From the NCBI RefSeq assembly GCF_000505545.1, contig NZ_AYTB01000007.1, forward strand, positions 62,001 through 126,000: DNA of 64,000 nucleotides, read 5' to 3'. Below the pieces are notes generated by a model. The model saw only the letters and a list, made by a program, of their open reading frames with translations. It had not been told where the DNA came from and made no database searches. Source of the stretch: Kurthia huakuii LAM0618. GTDB lineage: Bacteria; Bacillota; Bacilli; Bacillales_A; Planococcaceae. A program made the translations under genes and the position numbers. Shown here piece after piece: positions 33,950 through 42,290 of the stretch (its first letter is position 1; each line of letters begins with the position of its first letter).

Positions 33950-34024
33950 ATGTAGAAACTCCTTTAAATTAGTGTGAGAGATATGCTTAGTGTATCAACA
34001 ATGGCGCCCTGTGACAAACTCGTT

Positions 34025-34054
34025 TTGACAAAGCAAATTAGGAATCGCTATAAT
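34025..34054 (+). promoter_or_regulatory. Promoter of the MarR gene
   Basis: TTGACA (34025-34030) and TATAAT (34049-34054) are both exact sigma-A hexamers, 18 bp apart, 34 bp before the ATG. Confidence 0.85.
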
Positions 34055-34087
34055 AGGTCTAATGTGAAAAAATAAAGGATGATACGA

Positions 34088-34537
34088 ATGGCTTCTTCAG
34101 AAGAAATCAAACAATCTCTTAAATTATATATTGTGTTGTCACGCGCGCATAAAGCAATCAATGAAGTGACAAATCAGTTTTTCCAAGAGAATGGCTTAAA
34201 CCCAACAGAATTTGCGGTACTCGAGCTGCTTTACCATAAAGGTCGCCAGCCACTACAACAAATTGGTAACAAAATTTTATTAGCGAGTGGCTCGATTACG
34301 TATGTGATTGATAAACTTGAAAAACGAGGTTATTTACAACGCCTTGCTTGCCCGAATGATCGCCGCGTGACGTATGCGGAAATTTCAGAGAAGGGCAGTG
34401 ACTTTATGGCAGAACTTTTCCCACGCCATGAAGTGCAATTAAATCATTTAGTGAGCTCACTTGATGCTGATGAAAAAAATCAGGCAATTCAATTGTTGAA
34501 AAAATTAGGGTTATCAATTAAAGATTTATCGTACTAA
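34088..34537 (+). CDS. MarR family transcriptional regulator
   Basis: A 149-residue winged-helix regulator: helices 1-2 (LKLYIVLSRAHKAINEV), the recognition region LQQIGNKILLASGSITYVIDKLEKRGYLQR (about residues 55-85) and the wing DRRVTYAEISEKG. It resembles the YusO/MhqR group that senses quinones and electrophiles, but no single sensing Cys is conserved enough to claim this (one Cys, in RLACPNDRR). AAAGGATG lies before ATG 34088. No cotranscribed target; it ends in a strong terminator. Confidence 0.92.
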   Translation: MASSEEIKQSLKLYIVLSRAHKAINEVTNQFFQENGLNPTEFAVLELLYHKGRQPLQQIGNKILLASGSITYVIDKLEKRGYLQRLACPNDRRVTYAEISEKGSDFMAELFPRHEVQLNHLVSSLDADEKNQAIQLLKKLGLSIKDLSY

Positions 34538-34542
34538 AAAAT

Positions 34543-34580
34543 AAAGGACGGCTCATCGTTTGATGCGAGCCGTCCTTTTT
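34543..34580 (+). terminator. Terminator after the MarR gene
   Basis: AAAGGACGGCTC pairs perfectly with GAGCCGTCCTTT, followed by T run. Confidence 0.94.
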
Positions 34581-34641
34581 ATTGAGCTATTAACGCGGTG
34601 TATAAATACCAAAAATAGTAAAAATGGTGTAGATTATGTAG

Positions 34642-35238
34642 CTAATAAAGTGGTAATAATAAGAAAAGAAGTGTTACTATAACAATGTGAATGAGAATGA
34701 TGACAGGCATACTTTTTGTACGTTCATAAATAAAGCCAATGACAATACCGCTGAAAAACGCCGCAATACTTGGCATATAAAAGCCATTTAACATAAGTGG
34801 AATCGCAAAGGCTAGTGATGCGACAATAATTGCCAACGTCGTGCGTAAAAATTGCTTTAAATATTGTTGAACGAAACCTCGCCAATACAATTCTTCAGCG
34901 ACAGCAATAATCAAGATGAGTAACACATATTCAAACAATGATTGTGGTGAAAATTGCGTAAGAAATTGCTGGACGTTTGTCGTCGCTTGTTGAGGCAATA
35001 ATTCATAGATGCCTAAGATGAGAAAGTAACCGATGACACCACTTGGAATGCCTAATAGTAAATATTTTGTTGTCGAAAGTTCATCAAAAACTTCTGAAAA
35101 TGTTTTACTAAAGGCAACGCATAAGAGCATTGAAAAAGTATATGTATACCAAAAGAGCGGCGGGTTTTGAAAGCTAACAGTCATCAATGCGAAAACAGCT
35201 AGTAATGACAATACGAAAATAACATGATAACGACGCAT
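34642..35238 (-). CDS. CPBP family intramembrane metalloprotease
   Basis: CPBP (CAAX/Abi) proteases are membrane glutamate/metal-dependent enzymes related to Rce1. The 198-residue protein has about six membrane segments and the motif EELYWRGFVQQYL (EExxxR, about residues 115-127); the second motif region ALAFAIPLML lacks the usual FxxxH His in an obvious form, while a His occurs in the last helix (ILIHIVIVTLL). AGGAGGA precedes ATG 35238. Substrate unknown; bacteriocin immunity and signalling roles are known in relatives. Confidence 0.87.
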   Translation of the reverse strand: MRRYHVIFVLSLLAVFALMTVSFQNPPLFWYTYTFSMLLCVAFSKTFSEVFDELSTTKYLLLGIPSGVIGYFLILGIYELLPQQATTNVQQFLTQFSPQSLFEYVLLILIIAVAEELYWRGFVQQYLKQFLRTTLAIIVASLAFAIPLMLNGFYMPSIAAFFSGIVIGFIYERTKSMPVIILIHIVIVTLLFLLLPLY

Positions 35239-35254
35239 AAATCCAAGTCCTCCT

Positions 35255-35285
35255 AAAAAAATAATACCGCCCTAGAAGGACGGTA
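35255..35285 (-). terminator. Terminator after the DUF2187 gene
   Basis: On the minus strand TACCGTCC pairs with GGGCGGTA (one mismatch), followed by a T-rich run. It lies in the leader of the CPBP gene. Confidence 0.75.
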
Positions 35286-35334
35286 CTTCATTACAGCTAT
35301 TGTATGGTGTAATCGTGTGTAGAGCAAGTGGATA

Positions 35335-35529
35335 TTATTTCGCTGCTTGTTCTGCAATTACTTGATAGCGTTTATGATTGATAACCGTACGTTCTTCTAA
35401 CTCAAGGCTACGGAAATTATCCATATATGTTAAATTAACAATTACAGAGTTTTCGTTTACTTTTTCTACTATACCTTGCAGACCATCACCGAATTCAATG
35501 ATATTTCCCAGTTCTGCTTTTTCTGCCAT
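35335..35529 (-). CDS. DUF2187 family small protein (YkvS-like)
   Basis: A 64-residue basic/acidic beta protein typical of DUF2187: MAEKAELGNIIEFGDGLQGIVEKVNENSVIV, then LTYMDNF and RTVINHKRYQVI. The fold resembles a KOW/SH3-type barrel. ATG 35529 is preceded by AAGGGG 9 nt upstream; the ATG at 35550 would remove the site. It is conserved in Bacillales near ykvR/ykvS but without known function. Confidence 0.87.
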   Translation of the reverse strand: MAEKAELGNIIEFGDGLQGIVEKVNENSVIVNLTYMDNFRSLELEERTVINHKRYQVIAEQAAK

Positions 35530-35634
35530 AATCAACAGCCCCTTTTGCAATAATATTGTAAATAGTGTGCATGAATTTCTATAAAAAGTAAAATGAAAAC
35601 TATCGAAAAAAACAAAAAAAGGAAGTAATTTACA

Positions 35635-35823
35635 ATGAAAGATTATAATTCAATGCTAGATGACTTAAAAAATGGAAAAATCGCTTCAATTGATGTAGAT
35701 AAAAATGAATTTTATGCGATAAGAGAAATTGTTATTAGAAGAGAAGAATTTAAACACTTTAGAGGTATTGCAAAGCAAGGAGGCAATATTTCCTACGTGT
35801 ATTCTATCGAAGGAAGAAGTTAA
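35635..35823 (+). CDS. Uncharacterised 62-residue protein
   Basis: A short gene with a good AAAGGAAG site 10 nt before ATG 35635. The protein is highly charged: MKDYNSMLDDLKNGKIASIDVDKNEF, then a basic helix EIVIRREEFKHFRGIAKQGG and a beta-like C-terminus ISYVYSIEGRS. No membrane segment, no metal motif. I do not recognise the family with confidence; similar short proteins are annotated as hypothetical in Bacillales. It precedes the Spo0E-like gene by 107 nt on the same strand. Confidence 0.65.
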   Translation: MKDYNSMLDDLKNGKIASIDVDKNEFYAIREIVIRREEFKHFRGIAKQGGNISYVYSIEGRS

Positions 35824-35930
35824 AATGTCGAATTATGTCGTAAATTTCATCTCCGAAAAAGTGGAAATAATAGTATAATAATGAACGTTACGAAACGATT
35901 GAAAAGCTGAGATAGAAGGAGGATGGACAA

Positions 35931-36113
35931 ATGATGTCTGATGCAATTTTAAAGAAATTAGAACTCACTCGTGAAAAAATGATTCAATCAGGTCTAGAAA
36001 AAGGATTTTTGAATGATGAAACCATCCGCTTAAGCGAAAAACTTGATCAACTTCTAAATCTTTACCAATTTCACACAGCGAATGATGTAAAAGAATACGA
36101 TAATATCGATTAA
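35931..36113 (+). CDS. Spo0E-family aspartyl-phosphate phosphatase
   Basis: Spo0E-like phosphatases dephosphorylate Spo0A~P and delay sporulation. The 60-residue protein has the helix-loop-helix shape with the signature LSEKLDQLLNLYQ (SxxLDxLxxxY type, residues 33-45), including the catalytic Ser/Leu-Asp region. GAAGGAGGAT precedes ATG ATG at 35931/35934; either could start. Its presence with a KinB/D-like kinase at 21481-23061 hints at a phosphorelay in this organism. Confidence 0.86.
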   Translation: MMSDAILKKLELTREKMIQSGLEKGFLNDETIRLSEKLDQLLNLYQFHTANDVKEYDNID

Positions 36114-36129
36114 TCATCGACATATAATG

Positions 36130-36161
36130 ACAGGCATTGCACGCGTAATGCCTGTTTTTTT
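36130..36161 (+). terminator. Terminator after the Spo0E-like gene
   Basis: ACAGGCATT pairs with AATGCCTGT, followed by T run. Confidence 0.9.
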
Positions 36162-36165
36162 GTAC

Positions 36166-36199
36166 GAAAAAAGCGAGCTGACCATCTAGTCGGCTCGCT
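36166..36199 (-). terminator. Terminator after the MFS-MerR operon
   Basis: On the minus strand GCGAGC pairs with GCTCGC (extended AAAGCGAGC/GCTCGCTTT) and is followed by TTTTTT. Confidence 0.85.
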
Positions 36200-37048
36200 T
36201 TACGATGTTGTAAGTGGAATACGCAGCTCAATAATAAAAATCGATTTTGCTTCAGGCGCATATTGTGTCATCGTGAAAAATTCATAAATACTCGTTGGTT
36301 GAAGTTGTCTCTCTTCTATATAATCACGTAACTTTTTATAGTTGTCGACATACGCAGATGGGCTGAATTCAAAGCGGATGGCAACGTAGCTTCCCGCTGG
36401 AATTTTGCCGATATCCATCCCGTCGGCAATTTCTGTGACCCATTTATCACTAAAAAGTGGTGTGAAGAGCGTATGGTAATCCATTTCTTCAACTGACTGA
36501 TAATTAGCACGGTATGGAAAAATGCCGCCGTAACCCCCATGAATACCAAGATGTTGTTCCTCTAAAAAATGCTTCATATCGCTATATGAGCTATTTTCAA
36601 TGGCGCGGGGGTTAATCCCTTTACGCGTTAATGGCTTTGCTAAAATGCGCGATACGGGAGCTTCTAGCACGTAGATTTCATTCAGATGATGGTCATCGAG
36701 TTGTTGAGTTAAATATTGTCGTACTTGGGCAATATTTTTTTGAACAGCCGTTAGCTCACTAAGCTGTTCGTTAACGACTTGTTCTTGTTCATCTAAGAAA
36801 TGAAGTTGCTCCGCTGTTGAAATATGGTATGTTTCATGAATTTTTTCAAGTGGCGTCCCAATCGAGCGTAATGATTTAATCCAATCGAGTTGGAAAAGTT
36901 GTGTATCTTCGTAGTAACGATAATTTGTTTTTGGATCTGTATATGCGGGTTTAAACAACCCAATTTGATCGTAATAACGTAGCGTATAAATCGAAATATG
37001 CATCAATTTTGCCACGTCACCAATCGTATAAAAATTATCTTTCTTCAA
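36200..37048 (-). CDS. MerR family regulator with effector domain (BmrR/BltR type)
   Basis: The N-terminal 70 residues form a MerR winged helix: YTIGDVAKLMHISIYTLRYYDQIGLF, then NYRYYEDTQLFQLDWIKSLRSIGTPLEKI. A coiled-coil helix (about 75-120) leads to a GyrI-like multidrug-binding domain (125-282; YGGIFPYR, GSYVAIRFEFSPS). The start is TTG 37048, overlapping the last codons of the upstream pump gene by 14 nt, with GTGAGG upstream, so translation is coupled. It should activate the pump promoter at 38264-38294 when a drug binds. Confidence 0.93.
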   Translation of the reverse strand: MKKDNFYTIGDVAKLMHISIYTLRYYDQIGLFKPAYTDPKTNYRYYEDTQLFQLDWIKSLRSIGTPLEKIHETYHISTAEQLHFLDEQEQVVNEQLSELTAVQKNIAQVRQYLTQQLDDHHLNEIYVLEAPVSRILAKPLTRKGINPRAIENSSYSDMKHFLEEQHLGIHGGYGGIFPYRANYQSVEEMDYHTLFTPLFSDKWVTEIADGMDIGKIPAGSYVAIRFEFSPSAYVDNYKKLRDYIEERQLQPTSIYEFFTMTQYAPEAKSIFIIELRIPLTTS

Positions 37049-38228
37049 TTACCTCACCTGCAGTTTGTTGTACGAATTTTGGCATTGCCCATTTAAATGT
37101 TATCAATAAAGCAATGATAAGTACAACAGCAGCAAATTGGAATGGCAAGTTAATATTAATATCAAACAGCATGCCACCAAGTACCGGGCCAATAATATTG
37201 CCGAGGCTTGTAAACATCGAGTTCATGCCACCAACAAAACCTTGTTCGTTGCCAGCAATTTTCGATAAATACGTTGTAATGGCTGGGCGAATTAAATCGA
37301 AGCCAATAAAGGCAAAGAACGTTACGAGCATCACCGTGAAGTGTGTTGGTGCAAGTGTCATCAGGACAACGACAAGTGCCGAAACAGCTAGAGACCAACG
37401 CACAAGACGGATTTCACCGAGCTTGCGTGTAAGTGGCGCAAACAGAATACCTTGTCCAATAGCTCCTAAAATCGCCCCAACCGTAATCGAAATCGCAATG
37501 TCTGTTGGTGTGAAATTGAATTTATGATTTGTAAATAAGCTAAAGAATGAATCGAATGCTGCTAAACCAAATGTTGAGATGAATAGGATAGCGAATGGAA
37601 TAAAATATACTTTTGAGAATACGCGTTTAATGCTTTTATCATCATGCTTTTGCGCGATTGGTTGCGCATTAACAGGGCGTTCTGGCTCACGTAACGTGAT
37701 AAATGATAAAAGAGCGGCGATTAATGCCATAATTGTCGCCACGAAAAATGGAACACGCGTGCCGTATGCTGCAAGGAATCCACCAACGCCAGGTCCGATA
37801 ATGAAACCGGTAGAAATGGCAGCAGACATTAAACCAAGTGCACGTGGGCGTTCAGCTATTGTTGTAATGTCAGCGATAAAGGCTGTGACAGCAGGCATAA
37901 TAAAAGCGCCGCTAATCCCACCTAAAATACGCGAAAGAAAGAGCATTTCAACAGTTGTGCCGATCGCAAAGATAAATTCTGAAATGGCAAAAATAATGAG
38001 GCCGATAACAATCATTTTTTTACGGCCAACGGTATCTGTCCATTTCCCGGCGATTGGTGAGAAGATGAGCTGTGCAATCGCAAAAGCAGCAACCATTGAA
38101 CCAACAACGGAACCGCTAATCCCAAGTTCATTCATAATTGTGGGCATGACCGGGATAACCAACCCGATGCCAACGAAGGCTAAAAATAAATTCATTAATA
38201 CAAGGCTTAGAGCCAGCTTTTTCTTCAT
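37035..38228 (-). CDS. MFS multidrug efflux transporter (Bmr/Blt/NorA type)
   Basis: A 397-residue, 12-helix drug/H+ antiporter. Seen are motif A GKWTDTVGRKKMIVIGL between helices 2 and 3, the motif C region SAAISTGFIIGPGVGGFLA in helix 5, and the initial MNLFLAFVGIGLVIPVMPTIMNEL typical of Bmr/NorA. AGGAGGAATC precedes ATG 38228. It is cotranscribed with its MerR regulator, and has a MerR-type promoter. Substrate range is not predictable; cationic dyes and fluoroquinolones are typical for the group. Confidence 0.93.
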   Translation of the reverse strand: MKKKLALSLVLMNLFLAFVGIGLVIPVMPTIMNELGISGSVVGSMVAAFAIAQLIFSPIAGKWTDTVGRKKMIVIGLIIFAISEFIFAIGTTVEMLFLSRILGGISGAFIMPAVTAFIADITTIAERPRALGLMSAAISTGFIIGPGVGGFLAAYGTRVPFFVATIMALIAALLSFITLREPERPVNAQPIAQKHDDKSIKRVFSKVYFIPFAILFISTFGLAAFDSFFSLFTNHKFNFTPTDIAISITVGAILGAIGQGILFAPLTRKLGEIRLVRWSLAVSALVVVLMTLAPTHFTVMLVTFFAFIGFDLIRPAITTYLSKIAGNEQGFVGGMNSMFTSLGNIIGPVLGGMLFDININLPFQFAAVVLIIALLITFKWAMPKFVQQTAGEVIEER

Positions 38229-38263
38229 AGAAGATTCCTCCTTTTGTAAAAGTTCTAAGCGTA

Positions 38264-38294
38264 ACTATAAACCCTAGAGTAACTAGAGAGTCAA
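38264..38294 (-). promoter_or_regulatory. MerR-type promoter with 19-bp spacer
   Basis: On the minus strand TTGACT (38294-38289) and TATAGT (38269-38264) are separated by 19 bp, too long for normal sigma-A use but standard for MerR-activated promoters. The spacer is an imperfect dyad (CTCTAGTTACTCTAGGG). The B. subtilis bmr promoter also begins TTGACTCTC with a long spacer. It lies 36 bp before the pump ATG and should bind the adjacent MerR protein. Confidence 0.8.
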
Positions 38295-38644
38295 GAAGGA
38301 AAACTTCAATTATTTTTGAAACACTAACATAATGACGATTGGTATTTTCTAGTGCAATGGTAAGTATGGTTCCGATGGTCTGTTTAGCGTTTGATAATCG
38401 TAAACTAATCACTAAGTTGTTGAATGTATGAATATGTAATTTCATCGCTCGTATGACATCCTTTTAAGCAGTACTCTAAAATCTAGCCGTACAACATCAT
38501 CTGTTGTGCACTTAGTAATATAAAATAGGCGATGTTTTCCTTATATAATGTAATGCAAAAATTTCGTCAATCTATTGTACGCATGCAGCAGCGAGAAGCC
38601 CTCTTGTAACGTAAATTTAATTTATGACAAATAGCGTGAAAGGG
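38295..38644. other. Intergenic region, no gene seen
   Basis: This AT-rich stretch between the divergent pump and YfcC genes has no supported open reading frame. A short CAACATCATCTGTTG dyad occurs near 38502-38516 and the usual -10-like runs are present, but I assign nothing. Confidence 0.5.
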
Positions 38645-38673
38645 TTGTATAAAAATATAGTGTTGTGTATAAT
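38645..38673 (+). promoter_or_regulatory. Promoter of the YfcC-family gene
   Basis: TTGTAT (38645-38650) and an exact TATAAT (38668-38673) are spaced by 17 bp, 62 bp before the ATG. Confidence 0.75.
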
Positions 38674-38735
38674 TATTTCTGTTTTTATGAAAGTTTATGT
38701 CTTGTAGAACAAGCATTATAAGAGGAGTTCAATAC

Positions 38736-40130
38736 ATGAATAAAAAAGAAAAGAAAGGCTTAGCTGGTGGTATTAATGCATACGTGTTAATTTTTGCATT
38801 ACTTGTGATTTCTGCTATTTTAACGTACATTGTGCCAGCAGGTCACTACGATACGAAAGATCAAGATGGTCATAGTGTCATCATCGCTGATTCATTCGAA
38901 TTCGTAGAAAACACCCCTGTCGGATTTTTAGATATTTTTACGAGTATTCACCAAGGGATGGTCAACGGTGCTGGTACGATTTTCTTCGTATTAATCATCG
39001 GTGGTGTCTTTGGAATTATGAATGCAACCGGCGCACTTGATACGTTTATCGTAACGTTCGCCGAGAAAATGAAACATAAAGAAAAAATGATGATCCCTGT
39101 CTTCGTTTTATTCTTTGGTATTTGTGGTGCAACAATGGGTATGAGTGATGAAGTAGCCGTCTATGTGGCGTTAATCGTACCGTTGACCATTGCGTTAGGT
39201 TTTGATGCTGTCACTGGGTTTGCCATCGTTGTTATGGGTGCTTGGATGGGCTTTACAGCTGGTTTCTTAAACCCATTCTCAACAGCCGTTGCACAAGGAA
39301 TTGCAGAGTTACCAACATTCTCAGGTATGGGCTTGCGTTTAGTTGTCTTTGTCATTTTCGTTGTGATGGCGTCGATTTTCATTTATCGTCATGCATCAAA
39401 AGTTCAAAAAAATCCCGAGCTAGGTATTTACGGCAAGTTCGAAAAATTTAGCCCGAAAGATAAAGATACAACATTAAAAATGACCGTTCGCCATAAATTA
39501 GTATTAACGGTATTTTTATTAAACTTTGTCGTATTAATTTTAGGTGTAAAATTATACGATTGGTTTATTCCTGAATTAGCTGGTTTATTTTTATTAACAG
39601 GTATTATTATGGGGATTGTTGGGGGCTTAGGTCCATCATCAATCGCCGATAACTTTGTAAAAGGTGCTAGTGAATTAATCGGTGGTGCACTGATTATTGG
39701 TTTAGCACAAGCTGTATTAGTTGTTTTCCAAAATGGTGGTTTACTTGATACAATGCTTCATTATATGAGCGATTTATTACAAGGTGTGCCATCGGCGTTA
39801 ACAGCTGTCGCGATGATGTTCATTCAAATGGTCATCAACTTCCTTGTACCATCGCAAAGTGGTCAAGCAGCCTTAACAATGCCAATCATGGCGCCGCTTG
39901 CAGACTTAGTAGGTGTGACACGTCAAACTGCGGTATTAGCGTTCCAATTAGGTGATGGGATTGCAGCTTTATTATTCCCTACAAACGGTGCATTAATCGC
40001 TGCGCTTGCTGTAGCAGGTATTCAGTGGAATAAATGGGTGCGTTGGTATTTCCCATTCTTCGTCATCCAAGTGATTGTCAGCATCGCTATTTTAATTTTG
40101 GCTCATTATATTAATTACGGCCCATTTTAA
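38736..40130 (+). CDS. YfcC/DcuC-family membrane carrier
   Basis: A 464-residue secondary transporter with about twelve membrane segments of the C4-dicarboxylate anaerobic carrier/YfcC superfamily. Typical parts: AYVLIFALLVISAILTYIVPAGHY at the N-terminus, FGICGATMGMSDEVAVYVALIVPL, GAWMGFTAGFLNPFSTAVAQGIA and the C-terminal pore repeat FLVPSQSGQAALTMPIMAPLAD. Substrates in the family include C4-dicarboxylates, amino acids and small peptides, so the real one is unknown. AGAGGAG precedes ATG 38736; the ATG at 38697 is upstream of that site. Confidence 0.88.
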   Translation: MNKKEKKGLAGGINAYVLIFALLVISAILTYIVPAGHYDTKDQDGHSVIIADSFEFVENTPVGFLDIFTSIHQGMVNGAGTIFFVLIIGGVFGIMNATGALDTFIVTFAEKMKHKEKMMIPVFVLFFGICGATMGMSDEVAVYVALIVPLTIALGFDAVTGFAIVVMGAWMGFTAGFLNPFSTAVAQGIAELPTFSGMGLRLVVFVIFVVMASIFIYRHASKVQKNPELGIYGKFEKFSPKDKDTTLKMTVRHKLVLTVFLLNFVVLILGVKLYDWFIPELAGLFLLTGIIMGIVGGLGPSSIADNFVKGASELIGGALIIGLAQAVLVVFQNGGLLDTMLHYMSDLLQGVPSALTAVAMMFIQMVINFLVPSQSGQAALTMPIMAPLADLVGVTRQTAVLAFQLGDGIAALLFPTNGALIAALAVAGIQWNKWVRWYFPFFVIQVIVSIAILILAHYINYGPF

Positions 40131-40142
40131 AGAGAAATCTAG

Positions 40143-40173
40143 GAGCAGCGCTATTATGCGACTGCTCTTTTTT
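40143..40173 (+). terminator. Terminator after the YfcC-family gene
   Basis: GAGCAG pairs with CTGCTC over a 13-nt loop, followed by TTTTTT. Confidence 0.83.
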
Positions 40174-40203
40174 GTTACAATAAAAGCAAAGGGGGAAATG
40201 ATA

Positions 40204-41067
40204 ATGACAAATATAACATTTATTGGAACAGGGGTTATGGGACAAAGCATTATTAAAAACTTTTTAAAGGCGGGACATACGGTACATATGTATACGCGTA
40301 CGAAGGAGAAGGCGATGCCATTAGTGGCGTTAGGCGCACTGTGGTACGACACAGCGCAAGCAGCAGCGGTGCAAGGGGATGTCGTCTTTACGATGGTCGG
40401 GTATCCAACAGACGTTGAAGAAGTTTATTTTGGTGAAACCGGTATTTTTAAGGCTGCAACGCCACAGAAAATTGTTGTCGATATGACAACCTCGAAACCA
40501 GCGCTCGCGAAAAAAATTGCAGATGCAGCCCAAAATCTTGGGATGGAGGCGCTTGATGCACCTGTTTCTGGTGGCGATATTGGCGCGCAAAACGGGACGT
40601 TATCGATTATGGTAGGTGGCTCGCAACAAGCATTTGATGCGGTGAAGCCATTGTTTGAAGCAATTGGTCAAAATATTTTGTTACAAGGGACAGCTGGTGC
40701 GGGGCAACATACAAAAATGTGTAATCAAATTGCGATTGCAACGAATATGATTGGCGTTTGTGAAGCGATTGCGTATGGTAAAAAAGCGGGACTTGATATG
40801 GCACGCGTGCTAGAATCGATTGCGACAGGGGCAGCGGGTTCATGGTCATTAAGCAATTTAGCGCCGCGTATGTTGAACGGTGATAAGGAGCCAGGCTTCT
40901 ATATTATGCATATGATTAAAGATATGGGGATTGCGCTAGATGAGGCGGAGCGAATGGAGCTTGAGCTACCGGGTTTAAAGATGGCCAAAGCGATGTATGA
41001 TGAGCTATCAGCAAAAGGCTATGACTACAACGGGACACAGGCATTAATTGATTACTATGAAATGTAA
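40204..41067 (+). CDS. ykwC: NAD(P)-dependent beta-hydroxyacid dehydrogenase (YkwC-like)
   Basis: Member of the 3-hydroxyisobutyrate dehydrogenase family. The Rossmann motif is FIGTGVMGQSIIKNFLKAGH (residues 5-24), the substrate signature DAPVSGGDIGAQNGTLSIMVGG near residue 120, and the catalytic Lys is in GAGQHTKMCNQIAIA (about residue 172). Length 287 matches B. subtilis YkwC (288), which lies in the same region near cheV. GGGGGAA precedes ATG 40204; the frame upstream runs through the previous terminator. Substrate is not proven. Confidence 0.9.
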   Translation: MTNITFIGTGVMGQSIIKNFLKAGHTVHMYTRTKEKAMPLVALGALWYDTAQAAAVQGDVVFTMVGYPTDVEEVYFGETGIFKAATPQKIVVDMTTSKPALAKKIADAAQNLGMEALDAPVSGGDIGAQNGTLSIMVGGSQQAFDAVKPLFEAIGQNILLQGTAGAGQHTKMCNQIAIATNMIGVCEAIAYGKKAGLDMARVLESIATGAAGSWSLSNLAPRMLNGDKEPGFYIMHMIKDMGIALDEAERMELELPGLKMAKAMYDELSAKGYDYNGTQALIDYYEM

Positions 41068-41305
41068 AGGTTTTGTAAAAGCTAGAAGTAATAGTCATTA
41101 CTTTTTAGCTTATGCGCTATTATTAAAAAGTCCCTTACGACAGTAGACATTCGTGTTTAAGTAGTTCAAAATCGGCTGACATACATAGAAGTATGGTAAA
41201 AAAGATGTGTTTTATATGTGTACATCATGATATTTGGCTATAATGTCTATATGTCATATGATACAATAGACGTAATAAAATTAAGCCTAAGGGGGCGATT
41301 GTCCA

Positions 41306-42208
41306 ATGGAAAGTAACAAAGGTATTTTGTTGGAAAGTGGTACAAACGAACTGGAAATTGTCGAATTTGAAGTGGCTTCTAACAAATTCGGTATTAATGT
41401 TATTAAAGTAAAAGAGATTATTCAGCCTATTCCTGTGACGTTTATTCCACATGCACACCCACACGTAGAAGGAATTGTGCAACTACGCGGAGAAGTGTTA
41501 CCGGTTGTTGATATGCAAAAAGTGTTAGGTGTACCAACACAAAATTATGGCGAACAGCAAAAATATATCGTCGCAGAATTTAATCAACAAAAAGTTGTAT
41601 TTCATGTCGATAACGTCACAAAAATTCATCGTATTTCATGGGATCAAATTGAAAAACCATCTGATATGTATCAAGGCGGCGGTTCACAAGTTATTGGCGT
41701 AATTAAACGTGAAGATGTCATGTTGTTACTATTAGATTTCGAACGTATTATGGTCGACATCAATCCAGAGTCGGGCATTCAAATTGAGTCTGTGAAAAAG
41801 CTCGGTAATCGTGAGCGCAGCGACAAAAAAATTGTTATAGCGGAAGATTCTCCGTTATTGCGCAAGCTGTTAAATGATACGTTAACAGAGGCAGGTTATG
41901 TTAATATTGAATTTTTTGAAAATGGTAAAGATGCTTATGAATATTTAGAGTTTAGTGCAAAACGTGGGGACATTAGTGATTATGTTCAGTTAGTAGTAAC
42001 GGATATTGAAATGCCGCAGATGGATGGCCATCATTTAACGAAAAAAGTTAAGGCTAACGCACAGCTACAAAAATTACCGGTGATTATTTTTTCAAGCTTG
42101 ATTACCGATGATTTGCGTCATAAAGGTCTTGAAGTTGGAGCAGAAGATCAAATTAGTAAACCTGAAATTGCGGAACTTATTTTAAAAATCGACCAATACG
42201 CTTTATAG
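41306..42208 (+). CDS. cheV: Chemotaxis coupling/adaptation protein CheV
   Basis: CheV couples chemoreceptors to CheA and carries a receiver for adaptation. Residues about 14-150 form a CheW-like domain (IVEFEVASNKFGINVIKVKEII, GIVQLRGEVLPVVDM). Residues 170-300 form a response-regulator receiver (KKIVIAEDSPLLRKLLN with acidic pocket, phospho-Asp in LVVTDIEMPQMDGHHL, SSLITDD, Lys in QISKPEIAEL). Length 300 is typical. AAGGGGG lies 10 nt before the ATG. No other chemotaxis gene is near, as in B. subtilis, where cheV is also isolated next to ykyB. Confidence 0.96.
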   Translation: MESNKGILLESGTNELEIVEFEVASNKFGINVIKVKEIIQPIPVTFIPHAHPHVEGIVQLRGEVLPVVDMQKVLGVPTQNYGEQQKYIVAEFNQQKVVFHVDNVTKIHRISWDQIEKPSDMYQGGGSQVIGVIKREDVMLLLLDFERIMVDINPESGIQIESVKKLGNRERSDKKIVIAEDSPLLRKLLNDTLTEAGYVNIEFFENGKDAYEYLEFSAKRGDISDYVQLVVTDIEMPQMDGHHLTKKVKANAQLQKLPVIIFSSLITDDLRHKGLEVGAEDQISKPEIAELILKIDQYAL

Positions 42209-42246
42209 ACCAAGGCGCGGTTCTTAGCGATTAAGATTGGATAAAT

Positions 42247-42274
42247 AAAAAACCGCGCACAGGCGCGGTTTTTT
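42247..42274. terminator. Bidirectional terminator between cheV and ykyB
   Basis: AAAAAACCGCGC pairs perfectly with GCGCGGTTTTTT over 4 nt. Confidence 0.94.
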
Positions 42275-42290
42275 GTTGGACTCCGGAATG

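Noticed and set aside
37579-38277. Plus-strand open frame of 232 codons over the MFS pump gene
   Set aside because: Antisense shadow of a membrane protein gene; no Shine-Dalgarno site and no recognisable domain.
38128-38445. Minus-strand frame running upstream of the pump gene
   Set aside because: It would read through the MerR-type promoter and the ribosome binding site of the pump gene; probably chance.
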